Shown: in pieces, positions 33,420-42,676 of the stretch
How positions within the stretch are numbered: the stretch's first letter is position 1
How the letters are laid out: each line of letters opens with the position of its first letter
Assembly (NCBI GenBank): GCA_965229005.1
Contig: CBDDIP010000001.1
Span: 496,001 to 560,000 of the forward strand
Direction of reading: 5' to 3'
DNA length: 64,000 nucleotides
Source of the DNA: CBDDIP01 sp965229005
GTDB lineage: Bacteria; Actinomycetota; Acidimicrobiia; Acidimicrobiales; Ilumatobacteraceae
Program-made: the position numbers and the translations under genes
The notes under the pieces: model-generated
Databases searched by the model: none
The model's input: only the letters and a program-made list of their open reading frames with translations
What the model was told of the DNA's origin: nothing

Positions 33420-35546
33420 ATGATGAGCAAGCGAATCCTGGGCGCGACCGCGGTCGCGCTGATGGTCCTGGCGGCCTGCAGCGACGACAAGAAGTCCGAC
33501 ACGACGACGGCGCCGACCACACCCGTCGACGTGACCGTTCCCGTGACGGAGCCGGCGGCAACGACGAGCACGGTGCCGCCGGCCGAGGCTGCGGACGCGG
33601 CGACGCTGGCCGAGATCAACGCGGCCATCGACGACGCGCCGGCGGGCTGCGATCCGCTCGACACCCGGCACTGCTTCCTGCCGTACCCGAGCAACTTCTA
33701 CACGGTCGCCGATGCGTCGACGGAGACCGGTCTGCGTGTGGCGCTGCCCGCCGATGGCGCGCCGAAGAACGTCGACGGACTGGCCATCGACCTCAGCGAG
33801 TGGAGCCGCAACGACGGCTTCAGCCCGAGCAGCTCCATCACCACGTTCATCGACGGCCTCGACGCCGAGGCGAGCAAGCTGCCGCCGTGGACCGACCTCG
33901 GCGCATCGCTCGAGGATGCCAGCTCGGTCGTGCTCGTCGACGTCGAGACCGGCGAGCGCGTCGCGTTGTGGGCCGAGCCGGACTCGAAGGCCACCGACCC
34001 GACCGACCGGTCGCTGCTCATCCATCCGGCGGTGTCGCTGCCCGAAGGGCACACGTTCGTCGTCGGTCTGCGTGGGTTGGTCGGCGACGGCGGCACGCCC
34101 ATCGAGCCGAGGGCCGTGTTCCGTGTCTACCGCGACAACCTGACCACCGACATCGACGCGATCGAGGGTCGCCGCGACTCGATGGAGGCCAACTTCACTG
34201 CGCTCGAGGCCGCCGGTGTCGACCGCGCCGATCTGCAGCTGGCGTGGGACTTCACCGTCGCCAGCACCGACAACATCGCCGGACGCATGCTGCACATCCG
34301 CGACGAGTCGCTTGCCGCGCTCGGCCTCGTGTCGCCCGCGTTCACGGTCACCGCGGTCACGCCGAACACCGACGACAACATCGCCCTCCAGGTGGAGGGC
34401 ACGTTCACCGTTCCCAACTACCTCACGGGCGATGGCGGGCCGGGCAACCGCTTCCACTACGACGTCGACGTGGCGACCGACCCGGATGCGCTGCCGACCG
34501 TCAACCCCGACACGCCCACCGTGCAGGCGGGCTTCGTCTGCAACATCAGCGCGGCGACGATGGCAGGCACGGAGCCGGCGCACATCGTCGAGTACGGCCA
34601 CGGTCTCCTCGGCGACAACCACGAGATCGATGCCGGCAACGTGCGCGCCTTCGCCAACGAGCACAACGTCGTGTTCTGCGCGACGAAGTGGGCGGGCATG
34701 AGCGAGGACGACATCGGCAACGCCGCGGCGACGCTCGCCTCGTTCGGCAACTTCCCGACCATGGCCGATCGACTGCAGCAGGGCGTGCTCAACCAGATCT
34801 TCCTCGGCCGGTTCATGCTCGCTCCTGACGGCCTGGCCTCGATCCCGGAGATGAAGCGCGCCGACGGCACGCTCATCATCGACAACAGCGAGCTCAACTA
34901 CGACGGCAACAGCCAGGGCGGGATCATGGGCCTGATGCTCAGCGCCGTGTCGCCGGACATCAACCGCGCCGTGCTCGGCGTGGCCGGGATGAACTACTCG
35001 CTGCTGCTGCCGCGCTCGGTCGACTTCGCCACCTACGAGGCGATCATGATCCCGGCCTACCCGAACGAGCTCGAGCGCACGCTGATCATCAACCTCGTGC
35101 AGATGCTGTGGGATCGCGGCGAGGGCGCCGGCTACGTGCAGCACGTCACGCGCGACAACTACGAGGCCACGCCCGCCAAGGTGGTCCTCGTCGACGTCGC
35201 CTACGGCGACCACCAGGTCAGCGAGCTCAGCGCGCTGATCATGGCCCGCACGATGTACCTCACCATCCACCGCCCGGTCGCTGCCGACGGCCGTTGGGAC
35301 GAGGTCGAGCCCGGCTTCGGGCTGGACACCACCAACTACCCGAGCGAGGCCTCGGCGATCATCATCTGGGACTCCGGCATGGCACCGATCCCGTTCGAGA
35401 ACGTCGCTCCGTCGGTGGGCGAGGACTCGCACGAGGACCCGCGCGCCGACGCCGACGTTCGCACGCAGAAGGCGTCCTTCCTCTTCGACAAGATCCTGAT
35501 CGACGTCTGCAACGCGAAGGCCTGCACCGCCGACCACCGAGAATGA
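33420..35546 (+). CDS. Lipoprotein with alpha/beta-hydrolase domain
   Basis: A 708-aa exported lipoprotein. The signal peptide ends in VLAACS (lipobox Cys about residue 20), followed by a Thr/Pro/Val-rich tether (~25-60). A beta-rich middle includes DRSLLIHPAVSLPEGHTFVVGLRGL. The second half has an alpha/beta-hydrolase appearance: HIVEYGHGLLGDNHEID, VVFCATKWAGM, and a likely nucleophile elbow in GNSQGGIMG. Architecture resembles large extracellular lipase/esterase-type lipoproteins of actinobacteria. Its stop overlaps the start of the EamA gene (ATGA). The substrate is unknown. Confidence 0.75.
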   Translation: MMSKRILGATAVALMVLAACSDDKKSDTTTAPTTPVDVTVPVTEPAATTSTVPPAEAADAATLAEINAAIDDAPAGCDPLDTRHCFLPYPSNFYTVADASTETGLRVALPADGAPKNVDGLAIDLSEWSRNDGFSPSSSITTFIDGLDAEASKLPPWTDLGASLEDASSVVLVDVETGERVALWAEPDSKATDPTDRSLLIHPAVSLPEGHTFVVGLRGLVGDGGTPIEPRAVFRVYRDNLTTDIDAIEGRRDSMEANFTALEAAGVDRADLQLAWDFTVASTDNIAGRMLHIRDESLAALGLVSPAFTVTAVTPNTDDNIALQVEGTFTVPNYLTGDGGPGNRFHYDVDVATDPDALPTVNPDTPTVQAGFVCNISAATMAGTEPAHIVEYGHGLLGDNHEIDAGNVRAFANEHNVVFCATKWAGMSEDDIGNAAATLASFGNFPTMADRLQQGVLNQIFLGRFMLAPDGLASIPEMKRADGTLIIDNSELNYDGNSQGGIMGLMLSAVSPDINRAVLGVAGMNYSLLLPRSVDFATYEAIMIPAYPNELERTLIINLVQMLWDRGEGAGYVQHVTRDNYEATPAKVVLVDVAYGDHQVSELSALIMARTMYLTIHRPVAADGRWDEVEPGFGLDTTNYPSEASAIIIWDSGMAPIPFENVAPSVGEDSHEDPRADADVRTQKASFLFDKILIDVCNAKACTADHRE

Positions 35547-36466
35547 CGCACCGCATCCCGGGCGTGTGGTGGGTGGTCATCAGCGCGGCCACGTACTCGC
35601 TGTTCACCGTGTGGGGCAAGGGCGTGCTCGACGACCTTCGCCCCACCGATGTGCTCTTCTGGCGCTTCGCGCTCTCGGTGCCGATGCTGTGGACGTTCGT
35701 GCTCGTCCGCTGGCGCCGCGGCGGGCCGTCGCCACGGCGTGCATCGATCGTGCCGATGCTCGTGCTCGGGCTGCTGTTCGGCGGCGTGGCGCTGTTCGCC
35801 TTCGCCGCGCTCGACCACCTCTCGGCATCGCTCTACACCGTGATCCTCTACTCGTACCCGGCGATGGTGGCCATCGGCGCGTGGCTGATGGGCAAGCCGG
35901 CGCCGCGCACGCTGTGGCTGGCGGTCGGGGTGACGATGCTCGGCATCGCCCTCACCGTGCCGGAGGTGTTCACCGGCGGAGCGGACAGCGACGGCATCGG
36001 CCTGCTGCTCGTGTTCGGCAACGCCGCGTCGTACGCGATCTACATGCTCGTCAGCAGTCGAGTGCTCGATCGACGCCAGGCAGCCGCACCGTCGACGCCG
36101 CCCGATGGGATCGTGCCGTCGCTGTGGAGCATGACCGGTTCACTGGCGTTCGCCGCGGTGATCGGCATCTTCGTCGGTGTCCGCATGCCACCGGACTGGG
36201 GCGCGTTCTTCTCGCTGGTTGGGCTCGCCGCGGTCAGCACGGTCATCGCCGGGGCGACGTTGATGATCGGGCTCACCCGCGTGTCGGCACCGAACGCGGC
36301 GATGGTGGCCACGCTGGAACCGGTGCTCGCGCTGGTGTGGGCGGTCCTGCTGCTCGACGAATCGCTCGGCGCGGTGCAGGTGTGCGGCGCGGCGTTGGTG
36401 CTCGCCGGCGTGATCTGGTCGCAGCGCACCGCCGCGCAGGTCGGCGTCGCCGCCGAGCCGGGCTGA
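35543..36466 (+). CDS. EamA/DMT-family transporter
   Basis: A 307-aa inner-membrane transporter of the drug/metabolite superfamily with about ten TM helices in two EamA repeats. Repeat 1 begins VWWVVISAATYSLFTVWGKG; repeat 2 covers about residues 150-295 and ends LEPVLALVWAVLLLDESLGAVQVCGAALVLAGVIW, which contains the typical EPVxA...EsLg motif. Translation is probably coupled to the lipoprotein hydrolase (ATGA), suggesting it may handle the product of that enzyme (inference). Convergent with the sarcosine-oxidase-like gene. Confidence 0.88.
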   Translation: MTHRIPGVWWVVISAATYSLFTVWGKGVLDDLRPTDVLFWRFALSVPMLWTFVLVRWRRGGPSPRRASIVPMLVLGLLFGGVALFAFAALDHLSASLYTVILYSYPAMVAIGAWLMGKPAPRTLWLAVGVTMLGIALTVPEVFTGGADSDGIGLLLVFGNAASYAIYMLVSSRVLDRRQAAAPSTPPDGIVPSLWSMTGSLAFAAVIGIFVGVRMPPDWGAFFSLVGLAAVSTVIAGATLMIGLTRVSAPNAAMVATLEPVLALVWAVLLLDESLGAVQVCGAALVLAGVIWSQRTAAQVGVAAEPG

Positions 36467-36467
36467 G

Positions 36468-37631
36468 CTACACGAGCCAGGCGTCGCGAGCGGCGCCGGC
36501 GTGTAGTCCGGGGCGGTCCATGGCAAACGGGGCGATGTCCGTGCTCGCTTCGCCGTCGAGCACGAGCTCGGCGGCGGTGCAGCCGAACCAGGCGGCGAAC
36601 TTGAAGGCGTGCGCCGCGCCGAGCATGGCGATGATCTGCGGATGGCCCGGCACGCGATCGAGCACGAAGTCGCGATCGGGTGTCAGCGTGTAGAGGCACG
36701 TCTTCGACTCCGCTGCGCCGAGTCCGTCGCCGACCAACCCGTCCATGAACGAACGCAGCCGCGCCTCGGCTGCGGGCGACGGCTCGAACGTGCGCGTCTC
36801 GGGATCCACCTCGAACCCGCCGCAGTCCTCCGCCGCCTTCACCGCGTCGCCGCGTCCGAAGACCGGGAAGCCGTAGAAGCTCGGGTCGTCCATCCAGATC
36901 CACACCGGGAAGCGGCCGACGGCGAACTCGTCGAGCCGAGGCGTCGAGAAGTAGCTGAGCTGCTCGCGCAGCACGGTCAGCGGCACGTGCACGTCGAGCG
37001 GGGCGAGCAATGTGTTGGTCCACGCGTCGGCGGCGATCACCGCGTGACCGGCGCGCACGGTGCCGTCGTCGGTGACGATCTCCACCTCACCACCGACCGA
37101 GCGAACCTCGCGCACCGGCGTGTTGGCATGCAGCCCCGCGCCCGCGCCGACGGCCAGTCGTTGGAACGTGGACGTGGCGACGTCGGCGGGGACGATGCCC
37201 GTGTCCTCCTGGTGCAGCGCGGCGACGTCGTCACCGATGCGGAACGCCGGCCAGCGACGGCGCACCTCGGCGCCGTCGAGCACGTCGTACGGCACCCCCT
37301 CGGCATCCATTGCCGCGGTGTACGTCGTGATGTCGATCGCGGCGTCGAGCGGGAACAGATCGATGCCGCCGGTGCGCGTCACGAGCGTTTCGTTTGCCGC
37401 TGCTTCGACTGCGGCCCATGCGTCGTAGGCCGACGCCGTCAGGCGGACGTAGTGCGGCGTGTGGTAGCTGCGGCGGATGATCCGGCTGTGATCGTGCGAT
37501 GCGCCGCGCACGTGTCCGAGCTCGAACTGCTCGAATCCCGCCACGGTGGCGCCACGCGAGGCGAGCCACCACGCTGCCGCCGAGCCGAGACCACCGAGGC
37601 CGACGACGGCCACGTCGACGTCGCGGGTCAT
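36468..37631 (-). CDS. Monomeric sarcosine oxidase-like FAD amine oxidase
   Basis: A 387-aa flavoprotein of the MSOX/N-methyltryptophan oxidase family. FAD motif GLGGLG (11-16). Cys312 in SKTCLYTLTPDRDFVLD matches the covalent-flavin Cys of MSOX, and Lys344 in AHAFKFAAW matches the oxygen-activating Lys. By family it oxidatively demethylates N-methyl amino acids with O2, giving formaldehyde and H2O2. It is translationally coupled to the Rieske oxygenase upstream (ATG 37631 overlaps the stop). Together they could take betaine-type compounds through successive demethylations (inference). Confidence 0.88.
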   Translation of the reverse strand: MTRDVDVAVVGLGGLGSAAAWWLASRGATVAGFEQFELGHVRGASHDHSRIIRRSYHTPHYVRLTASAYDAWAAVEAAANETLVTRTGGIDLFPLDAAIDITTYTAAMDAEGVPYDVLDGAEVRRRWPAFRIGDDVAALHQEDTGIVPADVATSTFQRLAVGAGAGLHANTPVREVRSVGGEVEIVTDDGTVRAGHAVIAADAWTNTLLAPLDVHVPLTVLREQLSYFSTPRLDEFAVGRFPVWIWMDDPSFYGFPVFGRGDAVKAAEDCGGFEVDPETRTFEPSPAAEARLRSFMDGLVGDGLGAAESKTCLYTLTPDRDFVLDRVPGHPQIIAMLGAAHAFKFAAWFGCTAAELVLDGEASTDIAPFAMDRPGLHAGAARDAWLV

Positions 37632-38713
37632 GCGTGGTCCGGCATCCACTGCGCGTACCAACGACCGATGTGCGCGCTGTCGTCCTCCATCGGAGCGAAC
37701 CAGCCGCGCTGGAACGCCCGTGACGACATGCCTCGCTGCACGCTCTCGCAGATCGACCAGTCCTGCAGGTTGACGAGGTGCCAGAAGTCGGCGACGTCAC
37801 TGGGGTCGAAGTCGGCCGCGGCGATCGCGTCGGGGTGGAAGAGGAGATCCATCACCACTTCGGTGCGGGCGGCGGCGATCGGCTTGATCCAGAACGCGGC
37901 GACGTGCTCGGCCGACAGGCTCAGCCACAGGTTCGGGTACAGCAGCTCGCCCTTGTGGCGCGTGCGCTCTGCCTCGCTCAACCCGGAGAACGGGGACCGG
38001 TTGGTGGTGCCGGACATCGTGAACGTCCATGCGCCCTCGCGATGCGGGATGCCGTCCTCCCACTCCAGCGTCTGCCCGCCCTGGCGGAACTCCGGCACGA
38101 GGTCGCACAGCTCCGGGTGCACGGGGCCGCAGTGGTAGCACTCGTTGTAGTTCTCGGCGAGCACCTTCCAGTTGGCGTCGACCTCGTAGCGGATCGTCGC
38201 CCCGCGATCGAGCTCGGCCAACGGGTAGCGGCGCACGCGCTCGGGCGCCGCACCCAGCTGCTCGACCAGCGGTCGAGCCGACTCGGGCGACAGGTGCACC
38301 CACAGGAACCCGCCCCACTCGTCGACGGCCACTGGATGCAAACCGAGATCGCCGGTCTCGACGTCGCCGAGGAACGGCGCACGATGCAACGCGCCGTCGA
38401 GCCCGTACGTCCACGAGTGGTACGGGCAGCGGATCGCGCCCGCGACGTGCGAGCACGCCGGCGCGTCGGGGTGGATCAGCTGCGCACCGCGATGCCGGCA
38501 CACGTTGTAGAAGCCGCGCACCGTCGCATCGTCACCGCGCACGAGGATCACCGATTCACCACCGATCTCGACACGCAACACGTCGCGCGCGCGGGGCACA
38601 TCCGACTCCCTGGCGACGGCGCACCACTGCTGCGCCCACAGCCGTTCGCGCTCGATCGCGAACACGTCCGCATCCACGTACGCGCTGCGCGGCAACGTCG
38701 GACTGAGGCGCAT
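37628..38713 (-). CDS. Rieske oxygenase alpha subunit (betaine/choline monooxygenase-like)
   Basis: A 361-aa Rieske non-heme iron oxygenase. [2Fe-2S] ligands: Cys72-x-His74 and Cys96-x2-His99. Mononuclear iron motif: ENYNECYHCGPVHPEL with His194 and His199. The NYNECYHCGPVHPEL signature is typical of the glycine-betaine demethylase (GbcA)/choline monooxygenase branch rather than ring-hydroxylating dioxygenases. No reductase component is adjacent. ATG 38713 lies 6 bases from a TAGCAT box that overlaps the opposite promoter. Co-transcribed with the sarcosine-oxidase-like gene. Confidence 0.9.
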   Translation of the reverse strand: MRLSPTLPRSAYVDADVFAIERERLWAQQWCAVARESDVPRARDVLRVEIGGESVILVRGDDATVRGFYNVCRHRGAQLIHPDAPACSHVAGAIRCPYHSWTYGLDGALHRAPFLGDVETGDLGLHPVAVDEWGGFLWVHLSPESARPLVEQLGAAPERVRRYPLAELDRGATIRYEVDANWKVLAENYNECYHCGPVHPELCDLVPEFRQGGQTLEWEDGIPHREGAWTFTMSGTTNRSPFSGLSEAERTRHKGELLYPNLWLSLSAEHVAAFWIKPIAAARTEVVMDLLFHPDAIAAADFDPSDVADFWHLVNLQDWSICESVQRGMSSRAFQRGWFAPMEDDSAHIGRWYAQWMPDHA

Positions 38714-38719
38714 CGGCCG

Positions 38720-38729
38720 ATGCTACGTT
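38720..38729. promoter_or_regulatory. Overlapping divergent -10 boxes (Rieske and CocE genes)
   Basis: ATGCTACGTT carries TAGCAT on the minus strand (38720-38725) and TACGTT on the plus strand (38724-38729), sharing two bases. Each is exactly 6 bases from its ATG (38713 and 38736), so the two start codons are only 22 bases apart. Confidence 0.65.
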
Positions 38730-38735
38730 GCCGCG

Positions 38736-40730
38736 ATGCCTGAGCACACCGTGGTCCAGGAGCGCGCCTGGGTGCCTGCCGACGACGGCACGCCCATCGC
38801 CGTCACGGTGTTCCGACCCGAGATCGACGCACCTCAACCGTGTCTGATCGAGGCGCTCCCCTATCGGCAGGACGACATCACGTCGAGCTACGGCCACGCC
38901 TACCACCGGCTGGCGTCGGAGTTCGCCTACGCGGTGTGTCGTGTGGACGTGCGCGGCACCGGCAGCAGTGGCGGAATCATCACCGACGAGTACCCCGACG
39001 TCGAGCGCGACGACCTGCGCGCCGTGTTCCGTTGGCTCGCCGCGCAGCCGTGGTGCACGGGCAGGGTCGGCATGTTCGGAACGTCGTACAGCGGCTTCAA
39101 CTCGCTGACGATGGCCGCCGAGCCCGGGCCGGAGCTCGGCGCGGTGTTCGCGATCTACGCCACCGACGATCGCTTCACCGACGACGTCCACTTCGCCGGC
39201 GGTCAGCTTCGGGCCATCGACCTCATCGACTACGTGCACTACATGGTGCCGATGAACGCTCTGCCGCCGACTCCGTCGGTGTGGGCGACGTCGCCGACCG
39301 GAACCGACTGGCGCGACGAGTGGAGGCGACGCATCGACGAGACGCCGCCATGGCTGTTCGAGTGGCTGACGAACCAGGTCGATGCACCCACGTGGCGACG
39401 CAGCTCGCTGCGCCTCGGGCCGGACGGGGCCGGCTACGAACGCGTGGCCGTGCCGACGATGATCGTCGCCGGGTGGGCCGACGGCTACCGCAACAACACG
39501 TTCCGCACGGTGCGCCACCTGAACGTGCCATGGCGACTGTTGGCCGGGCCATGGGCGCACCAGGATCCGGCGCGTGCCCGCCCGGGCCCGCACCTCGACC
39601 TCGATCTGGAGATGGCCCACTGGTTCGACGAGCACCTGCGCGACATCGTGCCGAGCGAGCAGGTGGCGCCGATGCAGGTCTTCGTCCGCCACTCCACTCG
39701 GCCGCTGCCGGATCTCGAGATGATGAACGGTGAGTGGGTCGCGTTCACCGATCCCGATGCGATCGAGACGTCGACGTTCTCCGTCTCCGAGGCAGGCGTC
39801 GACGAGCTGGCTGTCGTCCCCGACGCCGGGCTCGCCGCGTGGATCACGTGCGCCGGCGGGCTGCCGTGGGGGCAACCGCTCGACCAGCGCAGCGACGACG
39901 AGCGATCGATCACCTACGAGTGGCCGGCCGCCGAACCGATCACGTTGATCGGCAACGCGGTCGTCTCGCTGCGCGTGCGCTCATCGGCACCGGTCGCGCT
40001 GCTGGCGCTGAAGCTGTGCGACGTCTTCCCCGACGGCACCTCGCAGCTCGTCACGCGTGGCGTGCTGAACCTGACCCATCGCGGGGTGTGGCCCGGCGAT
40101 GACGACGGCGAGGTCGGCGTGCAACCGCAGCCGTTGGTTCCTGGTGAGTGGTACGACGTCACGGTCGAGCTGGAGGCGATGGCCCACCAGATCCAGGCCG
40201 GACACACGATGCGACTCGTCGTCGCCGGCAGCGACTGGCCGAACTGCTGGACCGTGCCCGAGGCGCTCACGCTCGGTGTCGATCGCGCCTCGGTCTCGCT
40301 CGTCCTTCCGCGGTTGCAGCCCGGCGGCACGCTGCCCGAGTTCGGGCCCGGCGATGGGATCCGTGCCAGCAGCACCGAGGGCGTCACCGACGACATCGAA
40401 TGGCGCACGGAGCACGACGTGCTGCGCCGCGAGGTGCGCGCCCGCACCCGCTACGGCGGCCCGTACGACGGCAACGACGGGGCGAAGATCGTCGATTGCT
40501 ACGAGGGCGAGGTCGGGGTGAGCACCACGGACCCCGGCAGGGCGTGGGCGATCGGCCACACGTCGTTCGACATCACGTGGCCGGAGGGTCGCTGCGTCAC
40601 CGACGCACGGTTGGAGCTCCGCAGCGACCGCACGCACTACGCCGTCGATCTGCGCCTCACGGCGACCCTGGACGGCGAACCGCTCGGCGAACGGCACTGG
40701 ATCGAGTCGATCCCGCGCTACCTGCAGTAG
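38736..40730 (+). CDS. CocE/NonD-family hydrolase (X-Pro dipeptidyl-peptidase type)
   Basis: A 664-aa serine hydrolase of the CocE/X-prolyl dipeptidyl acyl-peptidase family. Nucleophile Ser117 in FGTSYSG, the catalytic Asp region in IVAGWADGYRNNT and the His region in LAGPWAHQDPA are visible. The C-terminal ~250 residues form the jelly-roll X-Pro_dipeptidyl-peptidase C domain (ITLIGNAVVSLRVRSSAP, HRLV-like strands). No signal peptide, so it is probably cytosolic. It hydrolyses acyl, ester or amide bonds; substrate unknown. Its promoter overlaps that of the Rieske operon. Confidence 0.9.
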   Translation: MPEHTVVQERAWVPADDGTPIAVTVFRPEIDAPQPCLIEALPYRQDDITSSYGHAYHRLASEFAYAVCRVDVRGTGSSGGIITDEYPDVERDDLRAVFRWLAAQPWCTGRVGMFGTSYSGFNSLTMAAEPGPELGAVFAIYATDDRFTDDVHFAGGQLRAIDLIDYVHYMVPMNALPPTPSVWATSPTGTDWRDEWRRRIDETPPWLFEWLTNQVDAPTWRRSSLRLGPDGAGYERVAVPTMIVAGWADGYRNNTFRTVRHLNVPWRLLAGPWAHQDPARARPGPHLDLDLEMAHWFDEHLRDIVPSEQVAPMQVFVRHSTRPLPDLEMMNGEWVAFTDPDAIETSTFSVSEAGVDELAVVPDAGLAAWITCAGGLPWGQPLDQRSDDERSITYEWPAAEPITLIGNAVVSLRVRSSAPVALLALKLCDVFPDGTSQLVTRGVLNLTHRGVWPGDDDGEVGVQPQPLVPGEWYDVTVELEAMAHQIQAGHTMRLVVAGSDWPNCWTVPEALTLGVDRASVSLVLPRLQPGGTLPEFGPGDGIRASSTEGVTDDIEWRTEHDVLRREVRARTRYGGPYDGNDGAKIVDCYEGEVGVSTTDPGRAWAIGHTSFDITWPEGRCVTDARLELRSDRTHYAVDLRLTATLDGEPLGERHWIESIPRYLQ

Positions 40731-40736
40731 TCGTTG

Positions 40737-41717
40737 CTACGGCGCGGTGGCGTGGCAGGCGGCCTGGTGGCTCGGGCCGCCGACGGCGTGCTCGACGAGC
40801 ACCGGATCCTCGCCCCGGCAACGGGCCTCCATCGCCGGCGACAGCGTGCCGCTGGCCAGCAGCGGGCACCGCGGGTGGAAGCGGCAGCCGGGTGGGATGC
40901 GCTTCGGGTTCGGCGTCTCACCGCGAAGGATCTGCTGATCCATGTGCGCACTCTCGGGCACCACGGACAGCAGCGCCTTCGTGTACGGGTGCTGCGGGTT
41001 GCCGAGCACCTGCTCGGTCGGACCGAGCTCGACGATGCGGCCGAGGTACATCACGGCAACGCGATCGGCGATGTTCCACGCCAAGCCGAGGTCGTGCGTG
41101 ACAGCGACGATGCCGACGCCGGAGTTGTCCACGAGTTGTCGCAACAGGGCCAGGATCTCGCCGCGGATGGAGGCGTCGAGGCTCGCCACCGGTTCGTCGG
41201 CCAGCAGCAGCTGTGGCTCCAGCGCCATCGCCCCGGCGATCAAGACACGCTGACGTTGACCGCCGCTGATCTCGTGCGGGTAGCGCGGCATGAACCGTTC
41301 GGCGGGTCGCAGGCCGGCGTTGGCCAGCGCGGTTGCGACGCGAGCCGACGGATCACCCGAGAGCTTGTGGATCTGGACGCCTTCGTACACCGCCTCGAAC
41401 ACGGTGTGGCGCGGGTTCAACGCGCCGGTGGGGTCCTGGAAGACCATCTGCACGCGCCGACGTGATGCCTTCGATCCACGACCCTCGACGGGGTCACCAA
41501 GGACCCGGATCGTGCCGTTCGTTCGTTGCTGCAAGCCCATCACCGTTCGGATCAACGTGGTCTTGCCGCAGCCCGACTCGCCGACGAGGGCGAGCACCTC
41601 ACCGCGCTCCACAGTGAGGCTGACACCGTCGACTGCTCGCGCCGGTTGCGCACCGGTGCCGAACTGCACGTGCAGATCGTCGATCTGCAGCAGCGGCGCG
41701 CTCGGATCGGAGCTCAC
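40737..41717 (-). CDS. oppF: Oligopeptide ABC transporter ATP-binding protein (OppF type)
   Basis: A 326-aa ABC ATPase. Walker A GESGCGKTT, Q-loop VFQDPTGALNP, signature SGGQRQR, Walker B LLLADEPVASLD and H-loop VTHDLG are all present. It also has the C-terminal oligopeptide-transporter extension with Cys-rich PPGCRFHPRCP. Start GTG 41717 overlaps the oppD stop (GTGA); an upstream in-frame ATG at 41741 would lie inside oppD. Last gene of the five-gene importer operon, convergent with the CocE hydrolase. Confidence 0.9.
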   Translation of the reverse strand: MSSDPSAPLLQIDDLHVQFGTGAQPARAVDGVSLTVERGEVLALVGESGCGKTTLIRTVMGLQQRTNGTIRVLGDPVEGRGSKASRRRVQMVFQDPTGALNPRHTVFEAVYEGVQIHKLSGDPSARVATALANAGLRPAERFMPRYPHEISGGQRQRVLIAGAMALEPQLLLADEPVASLDASIRGEILALLRQLVDNSGVGIVAVTHDLGLAWNIADRVAVMYLGRIVELGPTEQVLGNPQHPYTKALLSVVPESAHMDQQILRGETPNPKRIPPGCRFHPRCPLLASGTLSPAMEARCRGEDPVLVEHAVGGPSHQAACHATAP

Positions 41718-42676
41718 ACCGACGACCTGACGTGGATGCACGCCGCGCTGCGGTCGGGGCTGATCGGGTGCAGGGGTGGGTCGATGGTGGCGCAGGCGTC
41801 GATGGCGCGATCGCAGCGGATGCGGAAGCTGCAGCCCTCCGGCAGCTTCGCCGGGTCGGGCGGATCGCCGGCGAGGCCGCGCGGTGCCATGCGCGACGAC
41901 GGATCACCGATCGTCGGGAACGCTGCGGCGAGCGCCGCGCTGTAGGGGTGCTCGGCGTTGGCGAAGACCTGTTCGCTCGGCCCGTCCTCGACGATGCGGC
42001 CGGCGTACATCACGGCGATCCGCTGACACGTCGAGGTGAGCACGGAGAGGTCGTGGGTGATGAAGACCATCGCCAGGTTGCGGTCGCGCACGAGCTCGTC
42101 CAGCAACTGCAGGACCTGGGCTTGCACCATCACGTCGAGCGCGGTGGTGGGTTCGTCGGCGATCAGCAACGTCGGTTCGCACGCCAGGGCCAGCGCGATC
42201 AGCACACGTTGACGCTGCCCGCCGGACATCTCGTGCGGGTAGGCGCGAGTGCGCTCCGCCGGCAGACCGACCTGCTCGAACAGCTCGGCCACCTTGTTTC
42301 GCGATCCCTTGATGCCGTGCAGCGTGATCGCTTCTTCCACCTGCCGGCCGACGCGCTGCACGGGGTTCAGCGAGTGCAACGCACCTTGGAAGACGATCGA
42401 CGCGCCGGTCCACCGCACGGCGCGGAGCCGGCCGGGCTTCATCGCCATCACGTCCTCGCCGCCGAGGCGGATCGAGCCCTCCACCTGCGTCGTGCGTGGC
42501 AGCAGTCGCAGCACCGCGCCGGCGATGGTCGACTTGCCGCATCCGCTCTCTCCCGCGAGACCAACGGTCTCGCCGGCGTTCACGCTGAGGTTCACGCCGC
42601 GCACCGCCGGCACCTGGCCGTTGCCCGTGCGATAGGTGACGCGCAGATCTTCGAGCTCCAGCACCGGCTCGCTCAT
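41714..42676 (-). CDS. oppD: Oligopeptide ABC transporter ATP-binding protein (OppD type)
   Basis: A 320-aa ABC ATPase with Walker A GESGCGKST, Q-loop VFQGALHSLNP, signature SGGQRQR, Walker B LLIADEPTTALD and ITHDLSV. The C-terminal oligo_HPY-like extension is CSFRIRCDRAIDAC. It powers peptide import together with OppF. ATG 42676 overlaps the oppC stop and its own stop overlaps oppF, so stoichiometry is probably set by coupled translation. Confidence 0.9.
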   Translation of the reverse strand: MSEPVLELEDLRVTYRTGNGQVPAVRGVNLSVNAGETVGLAGESGCGKSTIAGAVLRLLPRTTQVEGSIRLGGEDVMAMKPGRLRAVRWTGASIVFQGALHSLNPVQRVGRQVEEAITLHGIKGSRNKVAELFEQVGLPAERTRAYPHEMSGGQRQRVLIALALACEPTLLIADEPTTALDVMVQAQVLQLLDELVRDRNLAMVFITHDLSVLTSTCQRIAVMYAGRIVEDGPSEQVFANAEHPYSAALAAAFPTIGDPSSRMAPRGLAGDPPDPAKLPEGCSFRIRCDRAIDACATIDPPLHPISPDRSAACIHVRSSV

